In this document: positions 1 to 13,572 of the stretch, in pieces
Layout of the letters: each line of letters begins with the position of its first letter
Numbering within the stretch: position 1 is the first letter of the stretch
NCBI GenBank assembly: GCA_009792885.1
Contig: WMCF01000008.1
Span: forward strand, 18,713,578-18,777,577
DNA: 64,000 nt
Source: Eremophila alpestris peregrina
Taxonomy: Eukaryota > Chordata > Aves > Passeriformes > Alaudidae
Direction of reading: 5' to 3'
Translations under genes and position numbers: made by a program
The notes under the pieces: generated by a model
Told to the model about the DNA's origin: nothing
Databases searched by the model: none
The model's input: only the letters and a program-made list of their open reading frames with translations

Positions 1-1439
1 CTGTTGCAGGTGAGTAAATCCTGTTTGCCTATATCTCTATGGATTTGTGATACCTAATTACTGCTTTAAAAGCTTTCCTAGATCACTGATTTTTTAAACA
101 AAGCCCTTCAGTCCTCCTAAGAATCATATACACTGCTCCTAATAACATCTTCAATTTGAAAGCCCTACATTTCCTCTGAGTAGAGCTGAACAAGAAAAAC
201 ATTATCATTATGCTTGCTTTTTTTTTTGTTTGTTGGGCTTTTTAAAGCATGTAGATCAGCCAATTCAACCATCACTGTAAAATATATCAGGCAAAAACTC
301 AGCTCCTCCTAATACCAATCTGTTTCCAAAATAGGTCTCTAACAGAAAAAATGTATTCTGTATGACGTCTGCATATGGACCACAGAAGCACTTAAAGTCA
401 CTGTAATCTGGCTCTTGACAAACTGGAGATCGGCATTTGTATTTTTTTATTTTTTCTATTTTGCATGCTGAAACATCTCTGCAGCTGGGCTCCAAAAAGA
501 AAATCCCAAAGTACTTCAAGTGAAGTACAAAAAATCCAAAACTAGATTTTTTCTCTACAGTTTTGCCAGTACTCTAATGCTAGATCTCATGGGCCACTGA
601 AAATGTTAAGGATTAATTTGGGCTTCTGGGGAAAGAGTGGAAGGAAAAGGAAAGAAAATCACATACTTTTCTTGTCTCTACCAGAACAAGGAGCCTTATA
701 ATCAACAGAAAATACTTGTGTGTATCCCAAGAATTCTGTTCATGAAAAGAAACTAGACACCACCACACTGGAGGAACCTTGAGCTGCTCTGTAAGAGATA
801 TTTCCAGTCCTTCTTTTTTTAATTTACTAGTCCATCAAGTCCTCAGCTACTACTTCTTAGAAATACATGCAGTTTCACTTTATGCCTTTCCAAATTCACC
901 AAAAGGAGGCTTTTTATTTTATCTCCGGAATCATGAACAGTCGCTTTTCTTTATTAAAAAATCAGTTTTTTCCCATAACTTGCAGTCCTGTGGTTTACTC
1001 TAGGTTATTATCATCTGGATTTTAATTTCTTAAATCAGTAAATACAGAATGAAGGCATTTATGAACACATCTATCATGTGTTCCTATTTAGGAGCATAGT
1101 CCATGTCCCATTAAAAAAATGGCTATTTAGCTCCAAATATTTAGAGACAGAAATCATTATATAAAGATATTTTCCCCAAAAAGTACTTTGGAAAAATAAA
1201 ATGAGATTTTTTTTTGTCTTAATTGAAAGTTTATTTCAATGAACATAAAATAAAAGAGAATTTTTTTTTTCAAAATCAATGTCCATGTCTATTTCTTCCA
1301 AATATACAGTCAAATATAAAACAACCTCACAAATTCAGTTATAAAAAAGTCAGTTTATTTTCTGGGCTGTCACTCTACTTTCTATTGCTCTTCTTTATCA
1401 GACACACTGAAAGAAACCTTGTTTCTTGAATGAACCCCG
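1..1439. other. AT-rich intergenic DNA, nothing recognised
   Basis: No coding exon, RNA gene or assignable repeat is visible. Short open frames on both strands have AT-driven composition (runs of F, K, I, L) and resemble no family I know. Homopolymer T runs occur near 220 and 1210. Confidence 0.6.
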
Positions 1440-1479
1440 TGATGTCAGTGACTTGACTGCCATCCCTAGGGATTTCACA

Positions 1480-1760
1480 CGCTGGTCATTTGTTCTAGCT
1501 GTTAAAGACTTTTTCTTAATGTCTAACTTAAGAGACTCCTTTCCTACCTTTAGACCATCATTCCTTCTCATGCCATCTTATCAGACAATGTAATTCCTTT
1601 AACTCATTTTTATTGTTGCTTTGATGTTGTTTATAAACTTGTGATCATGTTTCTCTTGATACTTCTCCTTCCTAACTATGAAATGTTGATATTTCTCCTA
1701 TGTTTATCCTTGGACTGGATTATTCTTGTTGGATCTCATTGTATTTTCTAATGCCACCTG
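1480..1760 (-). mobile_element. Old CR1-like LINE fragment
   Basis: The + strand text around 1500-1600 (a tract reading like 'tttttcttaatgtctaact' followed by a pyrimidine-rich stretch) resembles the antisense of the CR1 3' region as found across birds, so the LINE would read on the - strand. It is heavily diverged and lacks both ends. The assignment rests on remembered consensus only. Confidence 0.4.
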
Positions 1761-1866
1761 CTCATGCCTACACTTTGTCAAGAAACATGCCCAGCAATGT
1801 TCCCAGTTCCTTCACACTGTTCTGGTGCATCAGAAAGATACATGAGCTTTTCATTTTGCTATAAAA

Positions 1867-1915
1867 CTCATATTGAATATTGAATTCAATAGATTCAATA
1901 TTGAATCTATGGAAG
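1867..1915. repeat. Nested AT-rich palindromes
   Basis: Two perfect palindromes lie next to each other: attgaattcaat (12 bp) and attcaatattgaat (14 bp). Both are built from the same ATTGAAT/ATTCAAT word, so the segment can fold into alternative hairpins. No function is implied. Confidence 0.7.
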
Positions 1916-3560
1916 TTAATAATGTTTGGCTGTATTCTCACTTGCTGTCCCCAGGGTGGGAAGCACAGAACCTGCAGCCAAGGTCCATTTGGCAGGAGGG
2001 CAGGCTCTGCCTGGGGTGTCCTGCCTTGTTTGCCTCTAGCCAGGAAGAGCGAAAATCAGGAATGCAGCAAGCCACAGCCCAGCTCCAGGTGCCCTGAAAA
2101 TCACCTTCTATCTTTTGCAGTGTGTTCCATAGATTTTTTTTTCTTTTGGTATTGTAGGTTATTTTGTAATTAGCTGTTGTGTCTCAGTGTTTTCCTTACC
2201 TGTTGGCACTGATTTTCAAATAAACCTTCTCTTTTGCTGCAAACAAGACGAGGTACTGGAGAAGACATGCAAGACTCAGAAACAAAGTACTGAATTGTGC
2301 TGAACTGGAAACTTCAGTCTCTCAAATCAAAAGAAGTATTTTTAAAAATGCTAATATTAATCTTGTAAAGAGGAGTGATAGATCAATATGTATCATCATA
2401 CAGGTATACCAAAAATATCACTTTTTACAAAAGTTCCAGCTCTATTAAATTATCTTCTACCAAGGGAAAAGAGCTTCACTGAGAAAAAATTTTGTTCTGC
2501 TGAGAAGTACCAAACTGGTACAAAAAAAAGATCCAGCAAGTGTTTGGAAAACTATAAAATAAATCCTTAAGAGTTATGATTGACTAGGTATGACTGATGT
2601 TACCATTGTTGGACTACAGCATGGTATAGTCATCTAAACTATTTCAAGAAAAAAAACCCATACAAAGAAGCAAGCCAGAAATGGGAAATGAACAGTGACA
2701 GTAAACAAGAAGTGAGCATGTTTCTGAGTATTGTGCTATCTTTGAACCACAATAGGTGCTATCTGCAAACATAATTGTGATTCAAGTTACACTTTATTCT
2801 GCAAAAGTTCAATCCCTTTTACTTCAGTAATCCTATTTCCCTTCCTAACCCTGTTAAGTTCTTTAATTTGCAATAGACATCAAACCCATGGCCCCATATT
2901 TTGGTCTGGCTGGTGTACATCATATAATATGCTCTTTCACAACTGACAGACAGGAGTCCTTTACTGAATTCATTTTACAAGACAAATCAGGATATTGAGC
3001 ACAAGTGAATGCTATCATTTGTCAAAATCACTTTAGTAAATCCATCTAGCTCATTAGACACCAAATATGGTCTCTTCCAAAAAAAAAGTTTAGATAAGTG
3101 GTTGTGTGCTGGGCCTCAATCCCATGATAAAGAGCCCAGTGCCCATGTATCAGTAGCTATATCTATATAGTGCCAGTGGCATAATCACAGAACCTTTCCC
3201 ACCTCCTCATCACCTTTCTTTATTGTTTTCTTTTTCTTTTTGTAAATTCAGTTGGTAAGAGGTTAACATGGCTAACACTGAAATCATGTGGATTTGAGCA
3301 AACAGAATAAAAGATTAAGCTGATCATCTTTCCATATATTTCTCTCTGTGTGTCCTATCAAGGATGGATTTTCTGGGGGAAGGAGAAATGTGGAGGTCAT
3401 CTAGAAGAACCTCACAGTGCTATCAGAAGAGGGTGACATTCAGCAGAATGTGGGTATCTATATGTTTGCTCACTGCTGCATTTTCTTCTTAAATTTAACT
3501 TATTGGAATTGAATTACAGCGACCTTTCTCTAAGTCCTTTCTGACTCTCCTCAGTATGTA

Positions 3561-3585
3561 ATATATATATATATGTATGTATGTA
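3561..3585. repeat. (AT)n followed by (GTAT)n microsatellite
   Basis: An alternating AT run passes directly into gtatgtatgtat-type tetranucleotide repeats. Confidence 0.85.
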
Positions 3586-6500
3586 CAGAGAGATAAATAT
3601 TTCAGTTCTAATAACTAGGAGAACAGAATCATAGCCACTTACACAATTCCATTCCTGTCATTTCAGAAATACAAACAGTGTATGTCTTTTTTTCCCCTTT
3701 TTTTTCTTTTTTTTCTTTTTTTGAATATGAAATGAGACAGAAGAAGCACATTTCCACACTGCCATCCACTGATAAACTCACTAGGACTGTTATTATCCAG
3801 ATTCCATTTGCAGCCTGTGTGGCATGCTGCTGGGAGAGCTGACAGCCAGAGGAGGAATGATGGTTTGGTCTGCTTCGGCTCTGCTACTAAGGAGGAACCC
3901 TCTGAGGAACTCCAGTGACTTTGAAAGCAAAAAGTACGTGCCACAAAATCCCAACATGCATCAGGACACAATGTAATCATTGAGCAGAGCATCTCCCTTC
4001 AGTAGATATAAAATTAATGTTTTCTGTGAATATTTTAGAAAACACTCTCATTTTCAACCATGTAAGGCAGCTAACTGGCTGACCACTTCAGTGGCTGCTG
4101 AAGCCCACTGCAGTCCTAAAAGAAGCCAGCTTGACTTCTCCCTGGTATCAATTATGTTCTTATGTCGAAGACTTTCAGATGTTTCTTTCCTTATTTCACA
4201 GACATTGGTCTGATTCACATTACCAGTCTTACTATAAAAGCTGAAGTAGGAACAAAATTATTGTATAGTTGTTGAATAAAAGTGAATCAAAAGAACACTG
4301 TTCTTAAGTCTGATCTGTCTTGAAGTTCTTCCTTCTGTTCATTCATTTTTGGCACAATTTCAAACATAAGGAAATAAATGTGAAAGTTTTCTCTGTAGTA
4401 AAATTCTCATTTATAGGGTAACCATGTACATGTTTGGCTTTCTATATTTTCTGTTCTATAATTCTTAATTATTCAGCCTGACACTCTCTGTTTAAATACA
4501 TTTGTTTCAAACAGCAGCAAAACCAGCCCACTACATTATCTTGCAGTCCTAGCAGAGTTTTTTCTTTTTCATTTATAGCCTGTTTTCTTTCCATTCCAAG
4601 ATTTATCTACAGTGCAGCTTGCAATCATTATTATGAGCAAACATCAACATCCCTGTGGGGCACTGCTGTAATGAGGATCAAGAAATTCCACTTAAAAAAC
4701 TGGAAGGGGAGGAAATGGGAGGTATTAGCACCACATTTTACTTTTAAAGATACTCCTCTGCCAGTCAAAGGAAATTAACCAATGTTACTTTTTTGTTTCC
4801 AAAAATGCATAAAAATTAACTGCAAGTAAAGCCTTTTTTTACAAAGGAATACCCAACAGATTTAATTATGAGAGAAGACTGTGACACTTATGTAATAAAT
4901 ATGACACTACATTCAAACCTTTAATGTATCCTTCCAACACTAGAGATTGCTGAGATGGTCCCACTGCCACAGAAGAGTCAGAAATTTGATTCTTAATGTC
5001 ATAATCACAGCAATTAACACACAGTGTCTGGATTTTTACAGTTCAGGCAGAGGCAGAAGAGTCTGTTAAGTATGATCTACTGAGAGGGGGAGAAAAAAAG
5101 CAAAACCAAAATATCCACACAAAAAAAACCACCTCAAAACAAAAGAAAACTCAAACAGAATTAGAGAAATCCTGTGGAGCTTATTGTACATGTGCAGAGG
5201 GACTGGTTCCTCTAAGTGGCTCAACTCCATGACCTGTAGTGTAATCAGTAAACCCTGGCTTAGTAAATTTTTTCAGAAAGAGTTGTTTAAATACTGAGTT
5301 AATTTTCATCATCAAATCAAATTACATTCTTAAATGACAAGTTGAAAATTGCCTGCATGTTTCTTGTGGGAGAACAAGAATTAAAGAGAGGGGCCACTGA
5401 GAACTTTTCCTTTGGACTTGAGCTGGTAACAGGGAGTGTTTTTTGCTCTCTGTTTTACTTTTTATGTCACCTGACAAGGCCAATTTTTTAAGGGAAAAGG
5501 AAGCTGTATTACTGAATATAAAATTTGTAACAGGATTTTAAAATATCCCTTATTATCTGAATAACATAATAATTCCTAGTGTTTTGTAGTAGATCATGAG
5601 TGTTATCAGCCATTCCTCCTCTGTGTTGTTATTCTGAATAAAAAAAAAAAACTGTACAGGAGCAAGTCTGTAGTATAAATGCATTTTAAAGTGTTTCAGT
5701 TTAAGGGAAGGTGAGAGAGATATGAGTATAAGAGAGTATTGTCTGTTCTATTCCATCCATTTTTTCAGCATCAGGCAGAAATATGGCTACATATCCATTT
5801 CTTATTTAACTTTTCAGCAATTTTCCTGCTTTGTGTGGACAGCTGTTGGAAGGCTACAATGGTGATGCAAATTCTTATTGGTCAACAACCTTTTAAAGTC
5901 TATAATTAACTAGCATAGATCATTTCAGGTCCAAGTTTAAAATGGGCTATGCAAAGTCTGCTACAGAGCAGTCTCAGAAATCAGGGAGAGAACATGGGAT
6001 CTTTTAGTCTTCCCTTTTTATCTCCTTCTGGGTACAAGGGGGAGAAAGGATCAAGAAAGAAAATAGTGTGCCATTAGCCAAGATATCTTCTGAATTTTCA
6101 TCTGTTGCAAAGTATTGCTACTCTTCCAGCTTCTTCTGTTCACTGAGAATGAACTGGGTATAATTTGGCATCATTTAGGGTATATTTTCAAAGGTTTTTT
6201 ACTTCTATGGTGGCAAATCTAGATAATCAAATGGGCTTCATGGCTAAAACATTACCTGCTTTGAAGTTTATGTGATTGGATTTCTTCACCTGATTGGAGA
6301 AATGGGAACATGGTACTCAGCATGTTACAGAGCACAAGCTCTGCATCTCTTCATCATTCAGCAGTTTCAGTTTCAGCTGCCGACTCTACTTTCTGTTTAA
6401 CACAGGACATAATTTAATTTTCGGTGGTCAATGCACACATATTCACAAAATAAATAAGGGGTTGTGGTGAACAAACATCTGGTGAACAAACATCCCAGGA

Positions 6501-9028
6501 CAATATATTCAAACTAATTCTGGAAGGAGAGTTAATAAAATTAAAATTTCATCCTTTTCTTTATGTGTGTTTTGTTCATTTAGAAGTAGGATTTATGTCA
6601 CTTAACTGTGTGCCTAGTTTGGACTTGTCATTGTGCTCTAACCTGTGGAGATAAATGAGCACATCCAGAGGGAATTAATCCCATTCTGTATTAGAAATCT
6701 ATTTCTGGCTATAATGGTACACACCAAAAATATCTTCACTGACTAAAGAGCTGTCTATATAATCACCTTAGACTGAACATGTAATTTTCACACAACTAAA
6801 GTTAGGTGAGACATATCCTATTAAAGTGTCAATGAGGTTATGTTCATACCATTTTCTGGGCTAAAAGGAAATGGTTATACACAAAAGTCACATGTAGATT
6901 TCTGTGTTATCAACAAATAACTTGTTTAATTAAAGTTTTCACTAGTTGTCAAGGAGGTATCAAGCCACCTACTTTCATGCTCTCCTTCCCTTTGGAGGTG
7001 TGTAGCCCTCCATCAACAATAACCATTGTTCTGTGACTAAAGCAAATTCTGGATGCTTAAAATATAACTCATACTGTGAGGAATCATAGTAAACAAGATC
7101 TAGACTCTTGAAGGATGGCAGGCACCATAATTTTGTTGTCAAAGGTTAACCTTAATTACCTCCTTTTGTACAGTCATTATGGGCAAAGTTTATAACACTT
7201 GCTTTCAGAAATTTAAGCCAGGTAAAATTAAACTCCTAATTTCCCCTTTAGTTCACTTCAGCACCTGTAGAAGTACAAAGCAGAATACAAATCTATTGAT
7301 TGTTTATTTAAAAAAGAAAGTATTCTGACACTAAATCCTCTAAGTAACATACAATAATTTCTAGCTGTTAAGAAAATCCAGAGATATCTTTTTCAAGTGT
7401 TATGCAATTCTGTATGCAAGCAGTGTATGATGGTATTTCAAGGCACTTTTTTCTTATTGCCAAAAACAAAACAAGCTTCTTTCATTTTCTTTAATCTAGT
7501 CCTATATAGAATATCCTCTTAAATGGGACTAACACTATCTGAGATATATTTACATTTTTACCAGAAGATTAAAAATGAAATTTGTAAGAAAAAAGATTTT
7601 TTTTGAAATTATCTCAGACAGAGCTTTCCAAAGCCATCCCAGAGATCATAATTTTATTTTATGGTAGGTCCTCTGTCAAATCATTTATACCATCACAATA
7701 AGATTTCATGCTGAAAAAGAAGGTAGCAGTCCTTTTTTGTGTGTGACAGCTACACCAAAAACCTGCTCTTCTAGCTAAAAAATGTGAAATGTTTGTCATG
7801 TTGTTGGCATGAATGCACCAGTCAACACAGCTCTGCAAAGATGATAAGAGATGAACAATTTTTTTTTTCTGCTATGTTTTCTTGCTATCCTTAGGTAATG
7901 TATGTTAGGTAATGCTTTCTATGTCTGATCTAAATGGTATTTAGAGGAGCTACAGCAGACATTTAACATCAAATTGCAATGACTCATGTTCACATAACTG
8001 TAAATACCCAGTTTGTTTTTTAGTGCATGAGAGAGCCGTGGATATGGCAACAAAGAGAAGGAGAGGACCAAGAACTGAGGATTTGAGATTCCTGAAATTA
8101 AATATGGCAGAGAAAGGGTGTTCTTTAATGTTTAAAACTGCAAAAAAACCCAAACATGATTAAAGTGTTATTGTCCCCATCTGTGCCTACTTGCACACTG
8201 TGTGTAAAAGATTCACTGCAGTGAGAGACTACACCAAGGGCTGAATATCTTCTCTTACTCTTTTAACCTGTGGTATCTGTTAAAATACTTACTATGTTAA
8301 TTCCAGAAGACAGAAAACTCTCAGAAGAATGCTCATGCATATTTCAAACCTTCTTCTGTCAAGAGGTGCATCCTATCTTCTAAAATAATGTGCCCTGAGC
8401 TACAAAAGTGCAATTTCCATTTACTTTGTCTGAGGTGTGTCCAAGGGGTATAATACTCTATAGTGCACAATGGGCACACACTGTATTTCATATATTCTTG
8501 CCTTTTCATAGAAAAATCCCACACAGTAAATGTTTTCTGTTGACTCAGGATAGTGAGAGCAAACTAGATGGCATAAAAAAGAGACAACAGTGTGAACACA
8601 CACTGCTGAAGCTTGAAGAAACTGATTCCATCGATTCTTTCCTTTTTCTGTTATTTCCTGCTCATTATGTAAGAAGCAGATATACCATACAGATGAGCAC
8701 AGTGTGAATGCTTTTATTAATAGGTTTTCCTCAAATTATGCTTACAAAAATATTAATTTGCTCAAATTATATGTGAATAGGGTAAATCACTTTAACAAAC
8801 TAAAATCGTGTAAAGTTTGACTCAAAATCCTATCATAGGTGATATTCACAAGTTTTAAAAGGTATACAACTTTCATGAACAAAGTGATATCAACTTATGC
8901 CTGCTGAGCAATAATATGATCTTAATGGATAAGGCATACCTATCTGTTATCAAATCATGACCAGAAAGACACCTCAGCAGAAAACCCTCAGTGGTCAGAG
9001 GAAGTTGAGCACACTTGAAAAGTCTTTT

Positions 9029-9032
<4 letters not shown>

Positions 9033-9062
<30 letters not shown>
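9033..9062 (+). repeat. Poly(A) tract of about 30 bp
   Basis: An uninterrupted A run follows 'agtctttttatt'. It could be the tail of a retroposed sequence on the + strand, but no parent gene or polyadenylation signal is evident upstream. A plain homopolymer is equally likely. Confidence 0.85.
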
Positions 9063-9064
<2 letters not shown>

Positions 9065-10089
9065 ACCAACCTGCAGTTAGAGGAGACTGTGCTCAGTATA
9101 ATGTGTCACTAGTCTTTTCCACCAAGTCAATTATTTTTTTGTAGCCATGTGATGCAGGCATCACAGAGTTTAACACATATTAGAATTTAATTACTATTGC
9201 AGTGTTTACATGCTGTATTAGTATTAGTCCACAGACATGAGATGCATCTTAATGTGAAAGAGTTTTGTCACTCTGTCAGATCAAGAACATTTGTATTATA
9301 ATGTGTGCCCCAGTCTTTTGCACCAAATTGAGAAACTGATCATTGCATAAGAGCCTAAAGAATAGGTAAAACTATGATCTTTGGGAAACAGAAACATTTT
9401 CAATGAGTGCCTTAATGTTAAAGCATAGAAATACATTTAAAAATAGCTTTTTAATTTTAATTTAATGAATTCTAGCAAGCTTTATCCACCTTTCAGATTT
9501 TTTTGATTTGAAGAATATCTCGTAATATTTTATAAGATACAAAGGCAGATGTAGGCATAAAATATTCTTACTATTTCTGATTACTTCATTATTCATGTTA
9601 ATTTGGGCATTCCTTAAAGATATTATATCTTAAATCAAATGACTGGCAGTGAGAAAAAGAACCTGGTCTTTGTTCTGTGAAGCAAAAAATAAAATCTTCT
9701 TCTCCATTTCCAGGTGATTTTTTGGTCACAGCTGACAGTATCAATGACTTGTTTCAGTTTGAAGATTAGGAATTGCAGGGGGAGACCATGACTTGAAACC
9801 TGAGAACATTTAAGAAATTTCTTGCATTTCACCACAGTCAACTCAACAATCCTAAATGAGAGTTATAATAATCTAGAGAAAAAAAGTAATAAAAAGTTTT
9901 TAAAAATCTCTCAATAGGTACAAGAACTAAAATGATTTAGTGTCCAAGATCTATAGAGGGAAAGAAATCTGAAGAGAAGATCAGCAAGAATGCTGACACT
10001 TGGCAGATGCATATCTACATGGGCGAAACTTCATATTTAGCATTGGTTTTTCAGTATATCACTGTAATGTTTCTAAAGTTACTTATTGC

Positions 10090-10640
10090 TCATCGTGACT
10101 GAGAACGTGCATCGTAGGTGGAAGGGCTGTCCTTTACACCACAGTGAATGACTACCAGTATCCCCCCGAGAGGGTGCATGGAAGTTTACACAGACCTGCA
10201 GAAGATGCTTACAGAAGTGAAGGCCAAAGTCTTTTCTAGACGAGTAGGGACAGGATAATGCAAATGAAAAGGTGGTTCAAGCATGTGAAAAGCTGGAGAT
10301 GTCTTACCACTAGGAGAATTTATTTAAAGATTAATTCTTTCAACAGTCAAAATCTTTGTAAGTATCTGTCACTGTAGAGACAGACATGACATGCAGAGTG
10401 ACATGGTAAAATCTTCAGAAGGCTTCAAACTTTATTCACAAAGCTCATATTTATAGGAAATATCAGAAGGTGTCTTAATTGGTCAGCAATACAGTGAAGC
10501 TCAGTTAATTGGTCTGTAAGGGCTATTTGTGTATGTCTATCAAATTCTCTCTCGATATGTCTACATTTTTCCTTTGTGAGTTCTCATGGGACAAATCTTA
10601 TTGACACTATTGACAAATAATATATACACAGATTTATTTG
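10090..10640 (-). mobile_element. Possible ERV LTR (reverse orientation)
   Basis: The stretch around 10420-10540 ('aactttattcacaaagctca' followed by 'tttatagg' and 'aattggtcag') resembles the antisense of an avian retroviral LTR. Its TATA-like box (TATAAATA on the - strand) and promoter-side spacing fit. Ends and target-site duplications are not identifiable. This is a memory-based match and an old unrelated repeat is possible. Confidence 0.4.
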
Positions 10641-10659
10641 TTTTTCACCCTCAGAATAG

Positions 10660-12900
10660 ATCTTTGTGTTAAAGGAACTTCTCATTCTCAAAAGAGCTTC
10701 ATATGGGAACTTGCAAATCACTTGTTAGCTGCACTAAAAAGAAATGACAGGCCAGCTTTGGCCCTATTCACAAGAGAAAATACATTGAAAGGACAAACAT
10801 TCAATTAATAAATTGCTGAAGAAAGTTTTAAAAAATCATGTGGTGTCCATGCATTATTTCACTACAAAGGGAAAAGAAAATCAGGCAATCAAAGACACAG
10901 GAAATAGATGGACTGCAAGAGGAGGAAAATTATAAGATTTATAGGCTAAAAGGTGCTAGGAATACAATCTTTGATAGACTGAAATCTAATATACTTGGAA
11001 AATTTGGTGAGGGCAGTAAAAAGCTAAGAAGACTCGTGCACTCTTGCAAGGAACAAAACAGAAGAATCTGAATTACTGCCATAGAACATATAAAAATATT
11101 TTACAAGCAGCAGACAGATGAGAATAATAAAACATAGCTTCTGAAAGATATCCATTATTAAAGAGGTAGAAATAAAAGTGTTGAAAACACATTAAGTAAA
11201 TAATGTTTCAGAGAAAAGGGATTGAGCAGATGAAACTATGTCAAGCACTGGAAAATCACATAAAAAATTTGATCCAAGGTCCAAAGTTAACTTTACATAC
11301 TGCTGCTGTCTCAGTTCCTATGACAATTCATTTATAATATGCAGAAGATTAAAATAGTCCTGAGAACACAGGATGGAACACAGATTTCTTATACTGTACT
11401 AGACTATTCAATTCTTTCTTGTTCACTTTTTTGTGCATCTGGTGTGCTCTGAGGATCTCTGACTGTTGGTTAAACCACGTGCTCTGGTTATGAAAAAGGT
11501 ACAGTTTTCTCAGAAGCTGAACTGCTTCTGTGCATAAGAAGGAGTCACAGAAGTGACTGAAGGAAGACCTTCAGCTCAAGAAGACCTGAGTAGTTCAAAG
11601 TGTTGATGGCAAAAGTGACAAGTTTTGGGACATAAGTTTTTTTAATTACTGTGTTGCATAGTCCAGCAACATGTCCCCATTTTACCAAAAATCTATCCTA
11701 GGTGCCAAAGAAAACTCTTGAATGTTATCTGGACTCAGCAAGATTTTAAAAACAGTTTGTTGAGACCTTCAGTTTCACAGACCTCTTGACCAGAGAAGAG
11801 ACATTTTTTATGGACTTATGGGTTTCTTATGGGTTTACGTCATCTTCTCTTATTGGAAAGAGAAAAGCCAGAATACATTACACTTCCATGTATAACTTCT
11901 GCCCTAAGTCAATAGCTTGTGGAGAGGGAGAGTTTGAGAGAAAAAGAAGACAAATCAAATGATTAATAGCACATTTTATTTGACAGGTTAAGGAAATGGG
12001 TCCTGCTCCTCAAATACCCTACCTTTCTACTCCTGGCCTATTGCTAATGGAACACTTTGATAATTTATTTTGCAAAACAGAGATAAGAATGGTATATATT
12101 TATGAGTATGGTGCTCCCTTCTAAATTCATTTACAAGTGTGTATATACAAATTTGAAGATATGTAAACAACTGCATGTTTACCTCAGGTGAAGCTAATAA
12201 ATATTTAATGTATTTTAGAGCAAAATAACTTTTTCCAGCCATTGCTACAGCTGAATCTAATCCTTGCTGACAGACTGTATTTTCACAATTATTTTTAAAG
12301 GTCTGTTTCTCTTCATTTTATTAGTGCATGATAAAGTCAAGCCCTAAGGCATCCAATTTCAGAGTTAAATGATAAAATATAGTAGTTTCTGAAGAGGACT
12401 AAATTAAAAAGATAGAAATTATGTTGGGAAAGAAAACTTCCACACAGTGATCTTTTTAGAGACTCAGGCTCTTACAAGGAGTATATAATAACTCTAAGGT
12501 GAGAGTATTTTATTGACAGCCCATATGTTTTACTTTCATTTCTTTGTCTTTCAGTTGTAGTAGGTACATGTTATTACAGATTGTGGGACAGAATATTAAC
12601 CCCTCTGATGTTGTGCTGTTTACAGTCAGTTAAGAGACCTAGTAGGTAGGAAACCTACTGAGAGAGGCAACAAGCTGGCAAACTAATAACAGCTCTGCCA
12701 AGGATGAGAGGATGCACCCTATCAATCAAAACCTCTTCATGTTGCAGTTGCAACAAAAGGGATAAAAATCTGAACAGAAAAGCTCTCTATCATTTCAAAA
12801 TATACTTTTCTGTCTAATAAAAAATGAAATAAGTAATCATCCCAGTTATAGAGGTAGGAGGCAGAGTTTAGCACTATGCACATCATCTACATCATTTTTG
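10660..12900. other. Intergenic DNA, nothing recognised
   Basis: AT-rich sequence. The open frame at 10838-11071 (+) is rich in K, R and E, resembles no known family and has no clear splice context. No RNA gene or assignable repeat is seen. Confidence 0.55.
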
Positions 12901-13572
12901 ATAGGCTGTTTCTCTAAGCACAGGTGGAAGCAGAAGCATGGCTGCTCTTCTCACTTGCCTGGAGAGAGGTAGCCTTCATCCAGGACTGCCCTGCAGGTTA
13001 GCTATTCATCATTTTTCTAGCTGGGTGGAGCCCAGGTCTTGAAAAGGCAGCTCCTGTGTGGGACGTTGCCATGGGGGTAGCCCCAGGAGTCAGTGCAGTT
13101 GCATTCCCAGCCCAGGAGCCACCAAGAGAGACCCTGCACCCTGCAGACCTCACTGGGCTGGCACGATGGCTGTGCAGGCTCCTCTTTTGAAGGGTGCCAT
13201 TTTCCCAGGTTTCTTTCAGCTTTGTCTCTGTCTCCCCACCATCTGTCTGGCAGGAGGAGTGTGTTGGCCCATAGAAATTAATTTACCACACTGTCTTCTT
13301 TGTCCTCTTGGCCTGTGTAGACTAATGCAGGAGCCTCCCTGCCTCCCACCAAGTCTGTCTCCTTTGGGGCCATGTGGTGTGGGAACAGCAGCTGTCTTAG
13401 CTTTGTCCCACTGGTAAATGCCTTTCTGTGGGTAGGGCACCTTTTTCTGTGTACTTTTGCTATGTGTGTTGTTGTTATTTGTGATTTTAGTCAATTGGGG
13501 TTTTTTTCAATTTATAGTCTCTCAGTATTTTCCCCTTGTCAAGGGCAGGTGGTGGATAGAGGAGCTCCTGAA
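12901..13572. other. GC-elevated segment, probably an unassigned repeat
   Basis: Base composition rises clearly against its surroundings, and several overlapping frames stay open on both strands. That is a composition effect rather than evidence of coding. The end near 13440-13570 resembles the 3' part of an LTR, but I cannot assign it. It is followed directly by a CR1 fragment, which suggests stacked repeats. Confidence 0.35.

Larger units (their letters stand above)
1950..10080. other. Intergenic DNA, no gene seen
   Basis: About 8 kb of AT-rich sequence. I see no exon with splice sites and conserved-looking protein, no RNA gene, and no repeat I can name apart from the simple repeats listed separately. 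A locally GC-richer stretch at 1950-2095 is open in two frames but matches no family I know. Open frames at 3663-3992 (-), 7950-8153 (-) and 8333-8707 (both strands) are short and low-complexity or overlap one another, and I treat them as chance. Confidence 0.55.
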
